Assembly: GCF_007558865.1 (NCBI RefSeq)
Contig: NZ_VLPK01000001.1
Coordinates: 248,001-312,000, forward strand
Direction of reading: 5' to 3'
Origin: Mucilaginibacter corticis
GTDB lineage: Bacteria; Bacteroidota; Bacteroidia; Sphingobacteriales; Sphingobacteriaceae
Length of the DNA stretch: 64,000 bases
The position numbers and the translations under genes were made by a program. The notes beneath the pieces were generated by a model that saw nothing but the letters and a program-made list of their open reading frames with translations, did no database searches and was not told the DNA's origin. Position 1 is the stretch's first letter. Each line of letters opens with the position of its first letter. Shown here one piece after another: positions 46,578-56,336 of this stretch.

Positions 46578-48200
46578 TCAATGCGTTTTGTAGCTGGCCA
46601 AATCCGTATATAATGTACGGAATGAGCTACGCAACCCTATAGTAATCATAGTGGTCTTATCATTAAATTGAGCATTTTTCTCCAATCTGTACAATCCGCC
46701 TAGTTCAATTCGCAAATTATATTTGGGGTTAAGCAAATATGCCACCTTACCTTCAACATAGCTCATTTTTGTTGTAAGGCCCTGCCCTATATAATTACCA
46801 TCCAGTTTTGCCGGCATGCTCCAAAGTTGAAACGGATCTTTACCATAATTGAGGCCATTCATATCAAGTCCGTAATAACCATAATCAAATTCGCCGCTAA
46901 AATCAAATCTTTTATAGCTGTAGTTTAATAGACCAACAACTTCCCTGAAATTAGCTCCAAATGGATGCGCCAAAGGCTCTTCCTGTTCGGCATAATTATT
47001 TATATTATCAAATCCTTCAGAGTAAGTGTATGGTGTTGCGCTATTGTATTCTACTAAATAGTTTAATGCTTTTATATTAAACAAATTAGCTCCTTTTACG
47101 CCAAGTTGGACACTGTATTTATTCCGGGAACTTCCATCGCCCGAAAAAAAGCTTTTAGCCTCAAATTCATCTAACACAAATTGGCCATAGGTTGTAAGGC
47201 CGTCTGATATTTTATACTTGCCCGTAAATCCTATTACCGCATTACCGGGCGAGCCGTTTGACGCGTCAACAGGCCTTAAAAAAATGATAGGGGCAGCATA
47301 GGCAAAATCAAACCCGCGGTTATTCCCTGTTGCAGGGTCTATCTTAGGCCAAACAATAGCATCAAAGAAACCCAATGATAGCCTGTTGTTTACATTCCAG
47401 TCTAAATAATGAAATACCGCCCATTTGTTCCTGGTGCCAATGGCATATTGATCAGGCCGGTAGCCTGGAGCAACCATGTATGAATACATAACCATGTATT
47501 GTACATTACCCAATGTACCGGTAAGTTTTAAAGACGGATAGCTGGATGCAAAGTCAGATAATAGCATTGACCTGTAGCCATCGCCTATAAATGTTTTGTC
47601 CTGGCCCAACACAATATTCAGGTATTTTATTGGAGTATAAGATATAATGCCTGTTACGTCTGACCAATCTTTTGTCTGCTTTTCGCCAAATGTACGGTCA
47701 TACGCCTGGCCCGGCACTACAGCCACCTGGTTAATATAGGTTGTTAAATATTCCGGAAAAACAGCTTGGTTTTCAAACCCGTTAGTATAAAAATAGAATT
47801 TTTTGCCAATAGTACCACCTAACTGATAACCCCGTGTATTTAACCAGGTAGTTCTTTTTCCGCTAAAATCTCTACCGACAGTAAGGTCAGGCAGGTAGTC
47901 ACCAAAAAATGTATAGTCAGGTGTTTTCACATCAAATAGATGTTCGTTAAACAGCTTGCGGTGTACCCAGCTATGTTTTTGATCATCTGCGCCGTAATTC
48001 ATTAACGAATCATATCGGTGCTGCAAAACACTATCAATTATGTATGATTTTAACGAAGTATGTAAACGTGTCTTTGTAGAATAAACATCTTCATTTAACT
48101 TTTGGTAAAACTGATAGGAATAAGGCTGATATTGAGCTTGTGCCAAACCTATTTTAGCAAACAGTAAAACAAGAATTAAACTGCCTAAAAATTTCTTCAT
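46578..48200 (-). CDS. RemB/Wzi-like outer-membrane beta-barrel protein
   Basis: 540 aa. Signal peptide 1-20 (IGLAQ). The remainder is aromatic, beta-strand-rich sequence typical of an outer-membrane barrel (YLNIVLGQDKTFIGDGYRSML, VQYMVMYSYMVAP, LSLGFFDAIVWPK) with a final strand at the C-terminus. It resembles proteins annotated as gliding-motility RemB and the capsule-assembly Wzi family of Bacteroidota. Linked to gmd, 25 bp upstream, which makes a surface-glycan role plausible. The exact family is recalled, not verified. Confidence 0.7.
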   Translation of the reverse strand: MKKFLGSLILVLLFAKIGLAQAQYQPYSYQFYQKLNEDVYSTKTRLHTSLKSYIIDSVLQHRYDSLMNYGADDQKHSWVHRKLFNEHLFDVKTPDYTFFGDYLPDLTVGRDFSGKRTTWLNTRGYQLGGTIGKKFYFYTNGFENQAVFPEYLTTYINQVAVVPGQAYDRTFGEKQTKDWSDVTGIISYTPIKYLNIVLGQDKTFIGDGYRSMLLSDFASSYPSLKLTGTLGNVQYMVMYSYMVAPGYRPDQYAIGTRNKWAVFHYLDWNVNNRLSLGFFDAIVWPKIDPATGNNRGFDFAYAAPIIFLRPVDASNGSPGNAVIGFTGKYKISDGLTTYGQFVLDEFEAKSFFSGDGSSRNKYSVQLGVKGANLFNIKALNYLVEYNSATPYTYSEGFDNINNYAEQEEPLAHPFGANFREVVGLLNYSYKRFDFSGEFDYGYYGLDMNGLNYGKDPFQLWSMPAKLDGNYIGQGLTTKMSYVEGKVAYLLNPKYNLRIELGGLYRLEKNAQFNDKTTMITIGLRSSFRTLYTDLASYKTH

Positions 48201-48225
48201 GCTGTGAGTTTTATGTTGCAGATAG

Positions 48226-49362
48226 TTATTCGAAATAATTTAAGGTCTTAAAACCGCCTTTTTTCAAATAATCATCCTTTTTAACCAGGTGCAGATCAGA
48301 CTCCATCATGTCTTTAACCAAGGCCTGTAAATCATATTTGGGTTTCCAGCCCAACTGGGTCTGTGCTTTTGTAGGATCGCCTATCAGCAAGTCAACCTCT
48401 GTTGGCCTGAAATATTTGGAATCAACTTTAACTACGGTTTGGCCCATCTTTAATGATTCTGTATCCAAACCTAATTCTTCGGCTTTTTGCTTGTCAACAT
48501 CAATAATTACCCCGCGCTCGTTTTCGTCTTTACCGCTAAACTCGATGTCTATGCCCAATTCGCCAAAAGCCATCCTGATAAAGTCTCTTACGGTTGTTGT
48601 TACACCTGTGGCAATTACGTAGTCTTCGGCAGTATCTTGCTGTAGCATTAACCACATGGCTTCAATGTAATCTTTTGCATGCCCCCAGTCACGACGCGCG
48701 GACAGATTGCCGATATAGAGGCAATTTTGCAGCCCCAAGGCAATTTTTGAAGCGGCACGGGTAATTTTACGTGTAACAAAAGTCTCTCCGCGGATAGGGC
48801 TCTCATGATTAAATAAGATACCATTGCAGGCATACATGCCATAAGCTTCGCGATAGTTTACAATTATCCAATAGCCGTACAGTTTTGCAACCGCATATGG
48901 CGATCGTGGGTAAAATGGCGTTGTTTCACTTTGAGGAACTGCCTGCACCAAACCATACAACTCAGATGTTGATGCCTGGTAAACGCGTGTTTTTTTGGTA
49001 AGTCCCAATAATCTTACGGCTTCAAGTATCCGCAGTGTGCCAATACCATCGGCATTGGCCGTATACTCCGGTGTTTCAAAACTAACCTGTACGTGCGACA
49101 TTGCACCCAAGTTATATATTTCATCAGGTTGAATTTCCTGAACTAGCCTGATCAAATTGGTCGAGTCTGTCAGATCACCATAATGCAGTTTAAATTTAAC
49201 ATTAGGCTCATGCGGGTCATGGTATAAGTGATCTACACGATCGGTATTGAATAAAGATGATCTTCTTTTAACCCCGTGTACTTCATATCCTTTTTTCAGT
49301 AAAAATTCGGCAAGATACGCACCATCCTGACCGGTGATACCTGTAATTAAAGCTATCTTCAT
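48226..49362 (-). CDS. gmd: GDP-mannose 4,6-dehydratase
   Basis: 378 aa. Short-chain dehydrogenase making GDP-4-keto-6-deoxymannose, precursor of GDP-fucose and other deoxysugars for surface glycans. NADP-binding [14 protein letters not shown] at residues 7-20, [12 protein letters not shown], and the active-site STSELYG and YxxxK in [13 protein letters not shown]. The partner epimerase/reductase (fcl) is not adjacent. First gene of a two-gene unit with the RemB/Wzi-like gene. Confidence 0.97.
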   Translation of the reverse strand: MKIALITGITGQDGAYLAEFLLKKGYEVHGVKRRSSLFNTDRVDHLYHDPHEPNVKFKLHYGDLTDSTNLIRLVQEIQPDEIYNLGAMSHVQVSFETPEYTANADGIGTLRILEAVRLLGLTKKTRVYQASTSELYGLVQAVPQSETTPFYPRSPYAVAKLYGYWIIVNYREAYGMYACNGILFNHESPIRGETFVTRKITRAASKIALGLQNCLYIGNLSARRDWGHAKDYIEAMWLMLQQDTAEDYVIATGVTTTVRDFIRMAFGELGIDIEFSGKDENERGVIIDVDKQKAEELGLDTESLKMGQTVVKVDSKYFRPTEVDLLIGDPTKAQTQLGWKPKYDLQALVKDMMESDLHLVKKDDYLKKGGFKTLNYFE

Positions 49363-49493
49363 TTATAATTTAACAAGAGTTTTACAAGTTGCAATATTAT
49401 CCAATTTAATTGTAAAAACTAACTAATAATTAGTCTTGAACCTGCATTTATACAGAAAGCTAATTTAAAAATACACCTTAAATAAAATACAGG

Positions 49494-50057
49494 TTAAATC
49501 CCGGCCACCGTATCTTCAAGCTCGCGGTACCATGTCTCGCCGTATTTTCTTATCAGCGGGGCTTTTAAAAATTCATGTACACGTACTTTAAGCTCATCGC
49601 CAAATGCGCATGCCGGGCTGCAAATACTCCATCTGTCGTAATTTAAAACATCAAATTCAGGGTATTTGGTAATGCGAATTGGATACAAATGGCATGATAT
49701 CGGCTTCTTCCAGTCGACAGCACCTTCTTCATACGCCTTTTCTATAGCGCATTTAGTGATGCCGCCCTCCCAGATCACATAAGCACATTCTTTATTTACA
49801 TCGACACAAGGGGTTGTATAATCGCCCTCAAAATCTGTTACGTAGGTGCCAACTTTTTCAATCGTCTTGATGCCTTTTTCGGTCATGTAAGGTTTTACCT
49901 TTGGATAGATCTCGTCCAAAATATGCAATTCGTCATTATTTAACGGCGCGCCGCTGTCGCCCTCCAAACAGCAAGCACCCTTGCATTTAGTTAAATTACA
50001 TACAAAGTTTTCTTTTACTACATCTTCATGTACTAAAACACTTCCAACTTCTATCAT
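49494..50057 (-). CDS. DUF3109 cysteine-rich protein
   Basis: 187 aa, soluble. It carries a cysteine-rich metal-binding pattern: CNLTKCKGACCLEGDSGAPL, then TPCVDVNKECAYV, KCAIEKAYEEG, ISCHLYPIRI and ICSPACAFG. That resembles the CxxCxxxCC zinc/iron-chelating domains (YkgJ-like). DUF3109 function is unknown. Last gene of the DUF2480-DUF3108-DUF3109 unit, 6 bp after DUF3108. Confidence 0.88.
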   Translation of the reverse strand: MIEVGSVLVHEDVVKENFVCNLTKCKGACCLEGDSGAPLNNDELHILDEIYPKVKPYMTEKGIKTIEKVGTYVTDFEGDYTTPCVDVNKECAYVIWEGGITKCAIEKAYEEGAVDWKKPISCHLYPIRITKYPEFDVLNYDRWSICSPACAFGDELKVRVHEFLKAPLIRKYGETWYRELEDTVAGI

Positions 50058-50063
50058 TATATT

Positions 50064-50837
50064 TTATTTTATTGGATTAAGGGGATATTTAAGCCCTTTG
50101 GCTGCCGTTAGTTCCATGGTAACACTGCCTACTATCAGGCCCACATTTGCTTTTACGGGTATCCGGTTATTATCATCAGTGATCCACAAATATAGCTTGC
50201 TGTCTTTTTTAAAGATACGACCGGCTATAATTGTGGGGTTAAATTTAAGACAATTAAATTTACCAATAACACTGTTTACCACTTCTTTGCCAACATAGGT
50301 AATGCTTAAAGTATAAATACCGTCATCAAGAAAATAAGGTATCTCAAACTTATCGCCGACTTTGATCTTTGAGATATCAAGCCCCCGTGCAAAGTAATAA
50401 GCCGATACAAAGTCAAACACTTTTCCTTTTGACTGGTAACCACCTTTAGCTGCAGTTATTTTACCTGTTTCGTGATCAAACTGTACCTTGTCTGTATGTT
50501 TCCAGCTGCCCTCACGCCTGTTCTCGGTATACAGATAGGGTAATAGGGTTGTACGGTCCACATAGCTTTCGTACCGGTTACGCACTTTATAAAAAACATC
50601 AAATGTACCCGCGGTTTTGCCATCTGCAATAATATGATAGGTAGGGTGCCCGTCAATTTTGTCGCCGTCTTCAACCCGCAAATTGCCTTCGGCACCGGTA
50701 AAGAAACCGTATTTGAACTTATAGCTTAGCTGCTCGCCGGTTTTAAAAACAGGCTCGTTAACATCTTTAGTTTCCTGCGCCGAAGAGAATCCGACACATA
50801 ATATAATAAGTATTACAGTAAGTATATATTTATTCAT
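50064..50837 (-). CDS. DUF3108 periplasmic protein
   Basis: 257 aa. Signal peptide 1-20 (FSSAQ). Beta-rich DUF3108 sequence: EQLSYKFKYGFFTGAEGNLRV, YKVRNRYESYVDRTTLLPYLYTENRREG, and a final WITDDNNRIPVKANVGLIVGSV block. Probably a lipocalin-like or LolA-like envelope protein; function not established. Sits 27 bp behind DUF2480 and 6 bp before DUF3109. Confidence 0.88.
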   Translation of the reverse strand: MNKYILTVILIILCVGFSSAQETKDVNEPVFKTGEQLSYKFKYGFFTGAEGNLRVEDGDKIDGHPTYHIIADGKTAGTFDVFYKVRNRYESYVDRTTLLPYLYTENRREGSWKHTDKVQFDHETGKITAAKGGYQSKGKVFDFVSAYYFARGLDISKIKVGDKFEIPYFLDDGIYTLSITYVGKEVVNSVIGKFNCLKFNPTIIAGRIFKKDSKLYLWITDDNNRIPVKANVGLIVGSVTMELTAAKGLKYPLNPIK

Positions 50838-50864
50838 TTAATACTTATTACAAAAAACAATCCA

Positions 50865-51380
50865 TTAATCTCTTCTTTTATAAATGGGTACTGTAGAGCA
50901 AGGTTCGCCAAACATTAAACTTTTCACAACCGGCGTAAGCTTTTTACCTAATTCAACATAGGCAGATACAGGCACGTCAATATCACCGCATCCTTTTATC
51001 ACCAAACGCTGGTCGCGGTATTTCTCTACGTCCAGCTTGGCTATTTCTTTTACAAACAATGCAGTTTCAAGTACATCAGCATCGCCAAATACCACTTCGC
51101 GGGCGTACGGGGCCATCCTGTTAGCCAGCAGCAAATAGGCCCATGCGGGTACTATCGCGTCGGCAGAGCAGGTAACAGCTACGTTTTTGTCCTGGTATTG
51201 TGCCCAGTCATGTTCTTTAACAAACTCCCTGAAATCTTTCTCGCGCAATATCAATCCCTGGAACAAATTATCTTTAATATCATATACAACCCTATCACCG
51301 GGTGCGTAAAAATCTGCCGGGTCTAAAGTAACCAAACCGCTTTGGGCTACCTTATTCACAAAGTTTTCTTGTATCTCCAT
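50865..51380 (-). CDS. DUF2480 protein
   Basis: 171 aa, soluble and acidic. Matches the Bacteroidota DUF2480 family as I recall it: NKVAQSGLVTLDPADFYAPG at the start and KLTPVVKSLMFGEPCSTVPIYK at the end. Function unknown. First gene of a three-gene unit; the PpiD-like gene upstream is closed by a terminator, so this unit probably has its own promoter (TAATTTTG on the minus strand at 51435-51442 is a candidate). Confidence 0.85.
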   Translation of the reverse strand: MEIQENFVNKVAQSGLVTLDPADFYAPGDRVVYDIKDNLFQGLILREKDFREFVKEHDWAQYQDKNVAVTCSADAIVPAWAYLLLANRMAPYAREVVFGDADVLETALFVKEIAKLDVEKYRDQRLVIKGCGDIDVPVSAYVELGKKLTPVVKSLMFGEPCSTVPIYKRRD

Positions 51381-51393
51381 TTTGCCGCTAAAT

Positions 51394-51433
51394 AAAAAAT
51401 CCGGGATTACGAATTAATAACGTTATCCCGGAT
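51394..51433 (-). terminator. Rho-independent terminator of the PpiD-like gene
   Basis: ATCCGGGAT and ATCCCGGAT form a perfect 9-bp stem with a 17-nt loop, followed on the minus strand by a T run. Located 22 bp after the PpiD-like stop. Confidence 0.8.
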
Positions 51434-51455
51434 ACAAAATTACTTTAAATATTAT

Positions 51456-53573
51456 CTATAACAGCTTAGCCCTGTTATCTTTTACATTAGCCTTATCATT
51501 CAGGGCCTGTAAAATAAGTCCCTGAGACCTTTGCAGCAAGGCTTGGCCTATTTGCTCTTTCTCTCTAACCGCGTTTGTAAGCGGCGCCGGAACGATAAAA
51601 CTGTTAACAGATACTACATATACGCCTTGCTGACCAATGATTGGTTTTGATATTTTACCAATAGACAAACCAAATGCGGTACCTATAGCTTTATACTCTG
51701 CCGATGAACCCGGGATAACCGGATTAGCAAAAACAATGTTTTGTAATGGTAACACTTTGGTACCGGCCTTTTGGGCAATTTGCTCGATAGATGAAGAGCC
51801 GCTTGATGCAGCAGCAAATTTATCGCTCAAGATTTTGCCTTTTACTTCATTACGAACAGCAGGCTCGATTTGTTTTTTCACAAGATCAAGCGATAATGTG
51901 CCTTTTGGTTTAACCTCGGTTACACGGGCAACAACATACTGGTCGCCAACTGTGAACACCTGGTCAGAAACATCGTCTTTCGACGCCTTGAATACCCATC
52001 TTACCAGGTCGCGTGCGTCTGTAAGGCCCGGCAGGCTTGACGCAATACCGGCTATATCATTAGCTTCGGCAATTTTCAAACCGGCCTTTTTAGCCTCGGC
52101 ATCAAAATTATCCTTGCTTAAAGAAATTAAGAAAGCCTGTGCTTTGCTATATGCTGCAGATTGTGTGTTGCTGCTTGCAGATAACACTTTATCAACTGTA
52201 GCTACTTTAACCACTTTTGATGAGCCTTTCTGATCTTCTATCTCAACTAAGTGTACACCAAATTGTGAGGTAACAATTTTGATCTCGCCTTTTTTACCGT
52301 CAAATACCGCGTTCTCAAAAGCAGGCACCATAGCGCCACGGCCAAAAGTACCCAATTCGCCGCCTTTGCTTCCTGATGCTTTGTCAATAGAAAACACAGG
52401 AGCCAATGAAGCGAATGTAGCTTTACCTGATTCGATCAATTTCTTAAGTGAATCGGCCCTTGCCAATGCTTTCTCTAAGGTACCGCCACTTTCTGTAGGG
52501 GTAATTAAGATATGCCTTGCCTTAACAGAGTCAGGGCTCATACGTGCCTCAACCAGTTTACTTAGCTTATAACTGCCGTTTGACAGGTATGGACCGTAAA
52601 TAAAGCCGGGGTTCTGTTTAAAAATTATGCTGTCAATTTTTGGATCAAGCTCGCCTTTATGCTGGTAGGTCAACGGTGTTTTTGTTTCAGAATTGATCTG
52701 TACAAAAAGTGAGTCGTTAGTGCTTTTGCTAAAATCAGGAAGTAATTTGTCTAATTGTCCTTTTACAGCTGCAGAATCGGCAGCCGAAGGGGCTGCATTG
52801 AAACTTACGTAGCTAATGTCTCTTGTTTCCTGCTGATTTTTAAATTCGCCTTTGTGCGCGTTATAGTAATTGCTATAGTCTGCATCTGTAAGGGTTACTT
52901 TATTATCAGGTATTGAGTTATACTCTAACACGGCATATTTTAAATTAGCCAGTTTGTTTTTCCCCTCATAGCTGTCTTTTGCGTCGAGCGAATTAACGTA
53001 AAGGCCATTTGCAACCAATGACATGTATTTCTCGGTTTTTTTACCGTCAATAAGGTTAATTACGAACTCTTTCCAACGTATTTTTTGAGGATCATCTTCT
53101 TTTAAACCCTTTATTGCGTTAATGGCATTAAGCAAGTTTTCATGGCTGAATTTGCCGGTTTGCGGGTCAGAAAATGCCTGTATAACCTGCGGACTTGGGT
53201 TGTTACCTGTGGTCATTTCCTGCGTTTCATCACCACCCACTGTCAGGCCCAGTTTATCAAACTCTTTTTTCAAAATAGCCTGGCTAACTAACTGGTTCCA
53301 AGTATTTTCCTGTATGTAACTGGTTATTTGAGGCGTAATGCGCCCCTGCCCTGACTGTTGTTTAAACTGTGCTGTATTTTGCTCAACACTTGTATTAAAC
53401 GCATCCAGCAGAATTTTTTCATCACCTACCGATCCCAACTCATTGTTATCACCTTTAAAAAAAGACCCTCCACTCTTAATTGCCTCAGTAGCAATAAAAG
53501 CAAAAAGTGAGAGCCCTATAACACCTGCGACAATTTTACCCATCCGGTCGCGCAGATAACCCATTACAGCCAT
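51456..53573 (-). CDS. PpiD-like membrane-anchored peptidyl-prolyl isomerase
   Basis: 705 aa. An uncleaved N-terminal helix (about residues 12-31) anchors a periplasmic SurA_N-type chaperone region (to about 270). One parvulin domain lies at about 345-450, with ARHILITP, SKGGELGTFGRGAMVPAFENAVF and VTSQFGVHLVEI. A helical C-terminal region follows. This is the layout of PpiD, the foldase at the exit of SecYEG. The gene is 102 bp behind lptC and is closed by its own terminator. Confidence 0.92.
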   Translation of the reverse strand: MAVMGYLRDRMGKIVAGVIGLSLFAFIATEAIKSGGSFFKGDNNELGSVGDEKILLDAFNTSVEQNTAQFKQQSGQGRITPQITSYIQENTWNQLVSQAILKKEFDKLGLTVGGDETQEMTTGNNPSPQVIQAFSDPQTGKFSHENLLNAINAIKGLKEDDPQKIRWKEFVINLIDGKKTEKYMSLVANGLYVNSLDAKDSYEGKNKLANLKYAVLEYNSIPDNKVTLTDADYSNYYNAHKGEFKNQQETRDISYVSFNAAPSAADSAAVKGQLDKLLPDFSKSTNDSLFVQINSETKTPLTYQHKGELDPKIDSIIFKQNPGFIYGPYLSNGSYKLSKLVEARMSPDSVKARHILITPTESGGTLEKALARADSLKKLIESGKATFASLAPVFSIDKASGSKGGELGTFGRGAMVPAFENAVFDGKKGEIKIVTSQFGVHLVEIEDQKGSSKVVKVATVDKVLSASSNTQSAAYSKAQAFLISLSKDNFDAEAKKAGLKIAEANDIAGIASSLPGLTDARDLVRWVFKASKDDVSDQVFTVGDQYVVARVTEVKPKGTLSLDLVKKQIEPAVRNEVKGKILSDKFAAASSGSSSIEQIAQKAGTKVLPLQNIVFANPVIPGSSAEYKAIGTAFGLSIGKISKPIIGQQGVYVVSVNSFIVPAPLTNAVREKEQIGQALLQRSQGLILQALNDKANVKDNRAKLL

Positions 53574-53675
53574 ATACTTATTCTTATATTAATTTAAATT
53601 AAAGTCTCAAAAAGAGGGCGCAAGATACAATTTTTAGTAAAATTTTATCATACAATTTTTTATCGCAAAAAAGGG

Positions 53676-54260
53676 CTACTTATTGGGCATGTCCGTTACA
53701 TTGAAAATGCCTGTTCCCTGGTTAATTTTAGGCTTTTTCAATTGATCGTCGCTTGTAAAATTTATGCCATTCAATATATCACCGCTTACCAAAACAAATT
53801 GCACAGGCTTGTTTGAATACATTGTTTTCTTGCCCTGGTCCCAAATCAGTTGATCAGATTTAAAGGTATCCCCTTTTTGTGTGGTATATACTACGTGGTG
53901 ATAAAACTCAATTATCTTTTCATTTTCATGATATACTGCAGAGTCGCCCACTATATTGCCATTTTCTTGCACATTCATATCATAGAAAACAACTTTAACC
54001 CCTTTGGGCATAATATAATAAGGCAATGACGGATTAAAGCTGTAATGGATCATCAAGGGAGTTAACAATTTAGCCTTAACAATGGCCGAATCGCTGTAAA
54101 TCACTTCGACACCTTTGGTAGTATCTATAGGTTGGCTAACATATTTTGCCGATATCTCTTTGATCTTTTTTAAATCATTCTCGCACGACACCAACAGCAG
54201 CATGCCAAAAAGCAATGCCGGCAAAAATAAGGCTGATACCTGTTTTAACCGACTATGCAT
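53676..54260 (-). CDS. lptC: LPS export periplasmic protein LptC (lipoprotein form)
   Basis: 194 aa. Lipoprotein signal with lipobox LLVSC (Cys26), then a single beta-jellyroll repeat: GVEVIYSDSAIVKAKLLTPLMIHY, GVKVVFYDMNVQENGNIVGDSA, VYTTQKGDTFKSDQLIWDQ. LptC passes LPS from LptBFG to LptA. A lipid anchor in place of the enterobacterial membrane helix is usual in Bacteroidota. 8 bp behind the outer-membrane protein gene; lptE is elsewhere in the window. Confidence 0.88.
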   Translation of the reverse strand: MHSRLKQVSALFLPALLFGMLLLVSCENDLKKIKEISAKYVSQPIDTTKGVEVIYSDSAIVKAKLLTPLMIHYSFNPSLPYYIMPKGVKVVFYDMNVQENGNIVGDSAVYHENEKIIEFYHHVVYTTQKGDTFKSDQLIWDQGKKTMYSNKPVQFVLVSGDILNGINFTSDDQLKKPKINQGTGIFNVTDMPNK

Positions 54261-54268
54261 AACCTAAA

Positions 54269-55603
54269 TTAATCAAATTTATAGCGTTGGAACCACCTGT
54301 CGTTAAGTGTGAAGCCTAAACGGAAGTTTACAAAGTTTTCTTTTACAAGGCCATTAGCCAGGGTACCGCGCTGGCCAATTTCGGCAGCGAAGTTTACTTT
54401 ATAAAAACTGGTTTGCCCCCCTCTAAGCGGTAAACCCAAACCCAGGGTAACTGATTTGGATTTAATATTTGTAATGCCACCGTTTGCATTAGGTACATTA
54501 TAATACGTTTGGTCTGCAATGAAACCTAAACGGTAATCAAGCGTTGCAAGGTAGTTGTGCAGCGCGTTAATGTTTGGCGTATACTGGCCGCCTATGTTAA
54601 ATGTCTTGCTGTTGGCCATTCCCTGGTTAACGCCGTCAATGGTCAGGTTTGACCAGTTACCCATTGAATAATCTGCGCCTATCAGGAATTTAAGATCGCG
54701 CTGGTAAGATATACCAAAGTGATTGATACTTGGCAGCCTTATTTTGCCGGAGGTATTTTGCTGGTTGATCACCGAGTCAAGGTCTACGTTCCTGGCTCCG
54801 TTGCCGTCATAAGTATACTGGCTTATAATATAACTGCTTTTTGAATTGATCTGTGAACTGGCTGAACCTGAGTACCCAAATACGATGTGCCTTGTCGCCG
54901 ACAGGTCGATTATATATTGCGCGCCAAAGTCATAACTTAAACCGCCTACAGCATTGCTACGCTCAACGTTTGTATTAAGCGTACCAAAATATGATGGCAT
55001 TTCAACATCCTGAGTGTGCTTTATATTACCAAATATGTACGATACGTTAAAGCCAAGCAGCAAATTACGTGCTATAGTAAAGCCGTAACCTATATAAGCT
55101 TTAGATAAGCCACCTTCGCCGTTATACACATAGTTTACCGCGTTAGTATCAATGGGCGAGCCTGTACCATAGCCGGTTTGCTTTTTGGTATAATTATAAC
55201 CAACCTGGCTGTAAGGTAACAACCCAAAGCTCAATGCCGAAGTTGTTGTAACCGGTATGGCAAAAGTGATATGACTTATGCTAAAGTTTGTATTTTTTTG
55301 CGATGACTGACCAGCCTGGCTTAATGAGTTTGAGTTATCTAAAAAACCAACATCAATTGTGGTAAAGCCTATGGCACCATATGACGCAGGGTTTTGAGGA
55401 TTGATACTCATATACCTATTAATAGAATTGGTTGCTGTTGATATACCGCCCATTGCCATGTTTTGCGGCAATATCATTGGGGTAAGATTACCCAAGCCAT
55501 ATTGCGAATAAGGCGAACTTGTATTTGCCGTTGTTTGCGCTACGGCCGAAAATGCGATAACTGCAAATAAAAATGTTATAAAGAGCTTGGTATATTTAAT
55601 CAT
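54269..55603 (-). CDS. Outer-membrane beta-barrel protein, FadL/PorV-like
   Basis: 444 aa. Signal peptide 1-22 (FSAVAQ). Start of mature protein SSPYSQYGLGNL, then MAMGGISTATNS and NPASYGAIG, a pattern found in FadL/PorV-like barrels (a glycine-rich NPA motif after the hatch). The rest alternates aromatic and polar strands to a C-terminal strand ending RWFQRYKFD. Transport function not determinable. Its start overlaps the end of coaX by 8 bp and lptC follows at 8 bp. Confidence 0.75.
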   Translation of the reverse strand: MIKYTKLFITFLFAVIAFSAVAQTTANTSSPYSQYGLGNLTPMILPQNMAMGGISTATNSINRYMSINPQNPASYGAIGFTTIDVGFLDNSNSLSQAGQSSQKNTNFSISHITFAIPVTTTSALSFGLLPYSQVGYNYTKKQTGYGTGSPIDTNAVNYVYNGEGGLSKAYIGYGFTIARNLLLGFNVSYIFGNIKHTQDVEMPSYFGTLNTNVERSNAVGGLSYDFGAQYIIDLSATRHIVFGYSGSASSQINSKSSYIISQYTYDGNGARNVDLDSVINQQNTSGKIRLPSINHFGISYQRDLKFLIGADYSMGNWSNLTIDGVNQGMANSKTFNIGGQYTPNINALHNYLATLDYRLGFIADQTYYNVPNANGGITNIKSKSVTLGLGLPLRGGQTSFYKVNFAAEIGQRGTLANGLVKENFVNFRLGFTLNDRWFQRYKFD

Positions 55604-56336
55604 TATGCTTTTGTGTAGCTGCGTTTAATCCTTTAAGAACCAAGTAAGGTTCATTTTTTATATAGGGGGCAAAGATGCTATTTTTTAACAGGCTATCAAA
55701 AAAAATACTGTCGCCCCCGGTCAGTATAATATTCAGTTGTTTTTTATCTTTTATATAGCTTTCAATAAAGCCGTTCAATTCAAATTTGATCCCGTTTTGT
55801 ACACCCGAGCGGATAGCTGTTTCCGTATCATTGCCGCTATTACTGTCAAACCGGTCATCTTTATTCACTACCGGCAAAACCGCGGTATAATGATTAAGTG
55901 CATTATAACGCATATTTAAGCCCGGTGATATACTTCCGCCAAAATAATTACCGGTGGCGTCTACCCAATCATACGTAATACAGGTGCCTCCGTCAATTAC
56001 CAGGCTATCTTTACCTGGGTACAAATAATTGGCGCCAATTACGGCAGCCAGCCTGTCAAGCCCAAGTGTTTGCGGTGTACGATAATGGTTATGGATGCTT
56101 TTGGCCATGCCGGCATTAAAATAAGTTACCGGTATTTGTTCTTTCAGCCCGGCTTCCCAGTCTTCGGTATTTTTTTTTACTGTTGATATAATGGCTTTGC
56201 CGACGTTGTATTTATCTAAAAAATCACCCGTAATTTCTGCGCAGGGAGTATTGTAATCTGTAAAGATCAGTTCGTCCCGCTCAAATATGGCTATCTTGGT
56301 AAATGTATTCCCTATATCGACAACCAAATTGGCCAT
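55596..56336 (-). CDS. coaX: Type III pantothenate kinase
   Basis: 246 aa. First step of coenzyme A synthesis: ATP-dependent phosphorylation of pantothenate, in the ASKHA-fold form that is not feedback-inhibited by CoA. Motifs: VVDIGNTFTK with Asp7, the GLDRLAAVIGA block, VIDGGTCITYDWV, GGSISPGLNMR and ILTGGDS. The start overlaps the purQ stop by one base (TGATG), and the OMP gene overlaps its end by 8 bp. Confidence 0.96.
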   Translation of the reverse strand: MANLVVDIGNTFTKIAIFERDELIFTDYNTPCAEITGDFLDKYNVGKAIISTVKKNTEDWEAGLKEQIPVTYFNAGMAKSIHNHYRTPQTLGLDRLAAVIGANYLYPGKDSLVIDGGTCITYDWVDATGNYFGGSISPGLNMRYNALNHYTAVLPVVNKDDRFDSNSGNDTETAIRSGVQNGIKFELNGFIESYIKDKKQLNIILTGGDSIFFDSLLKNSIFAPYIKNEPYLVLKGLNAATQKHND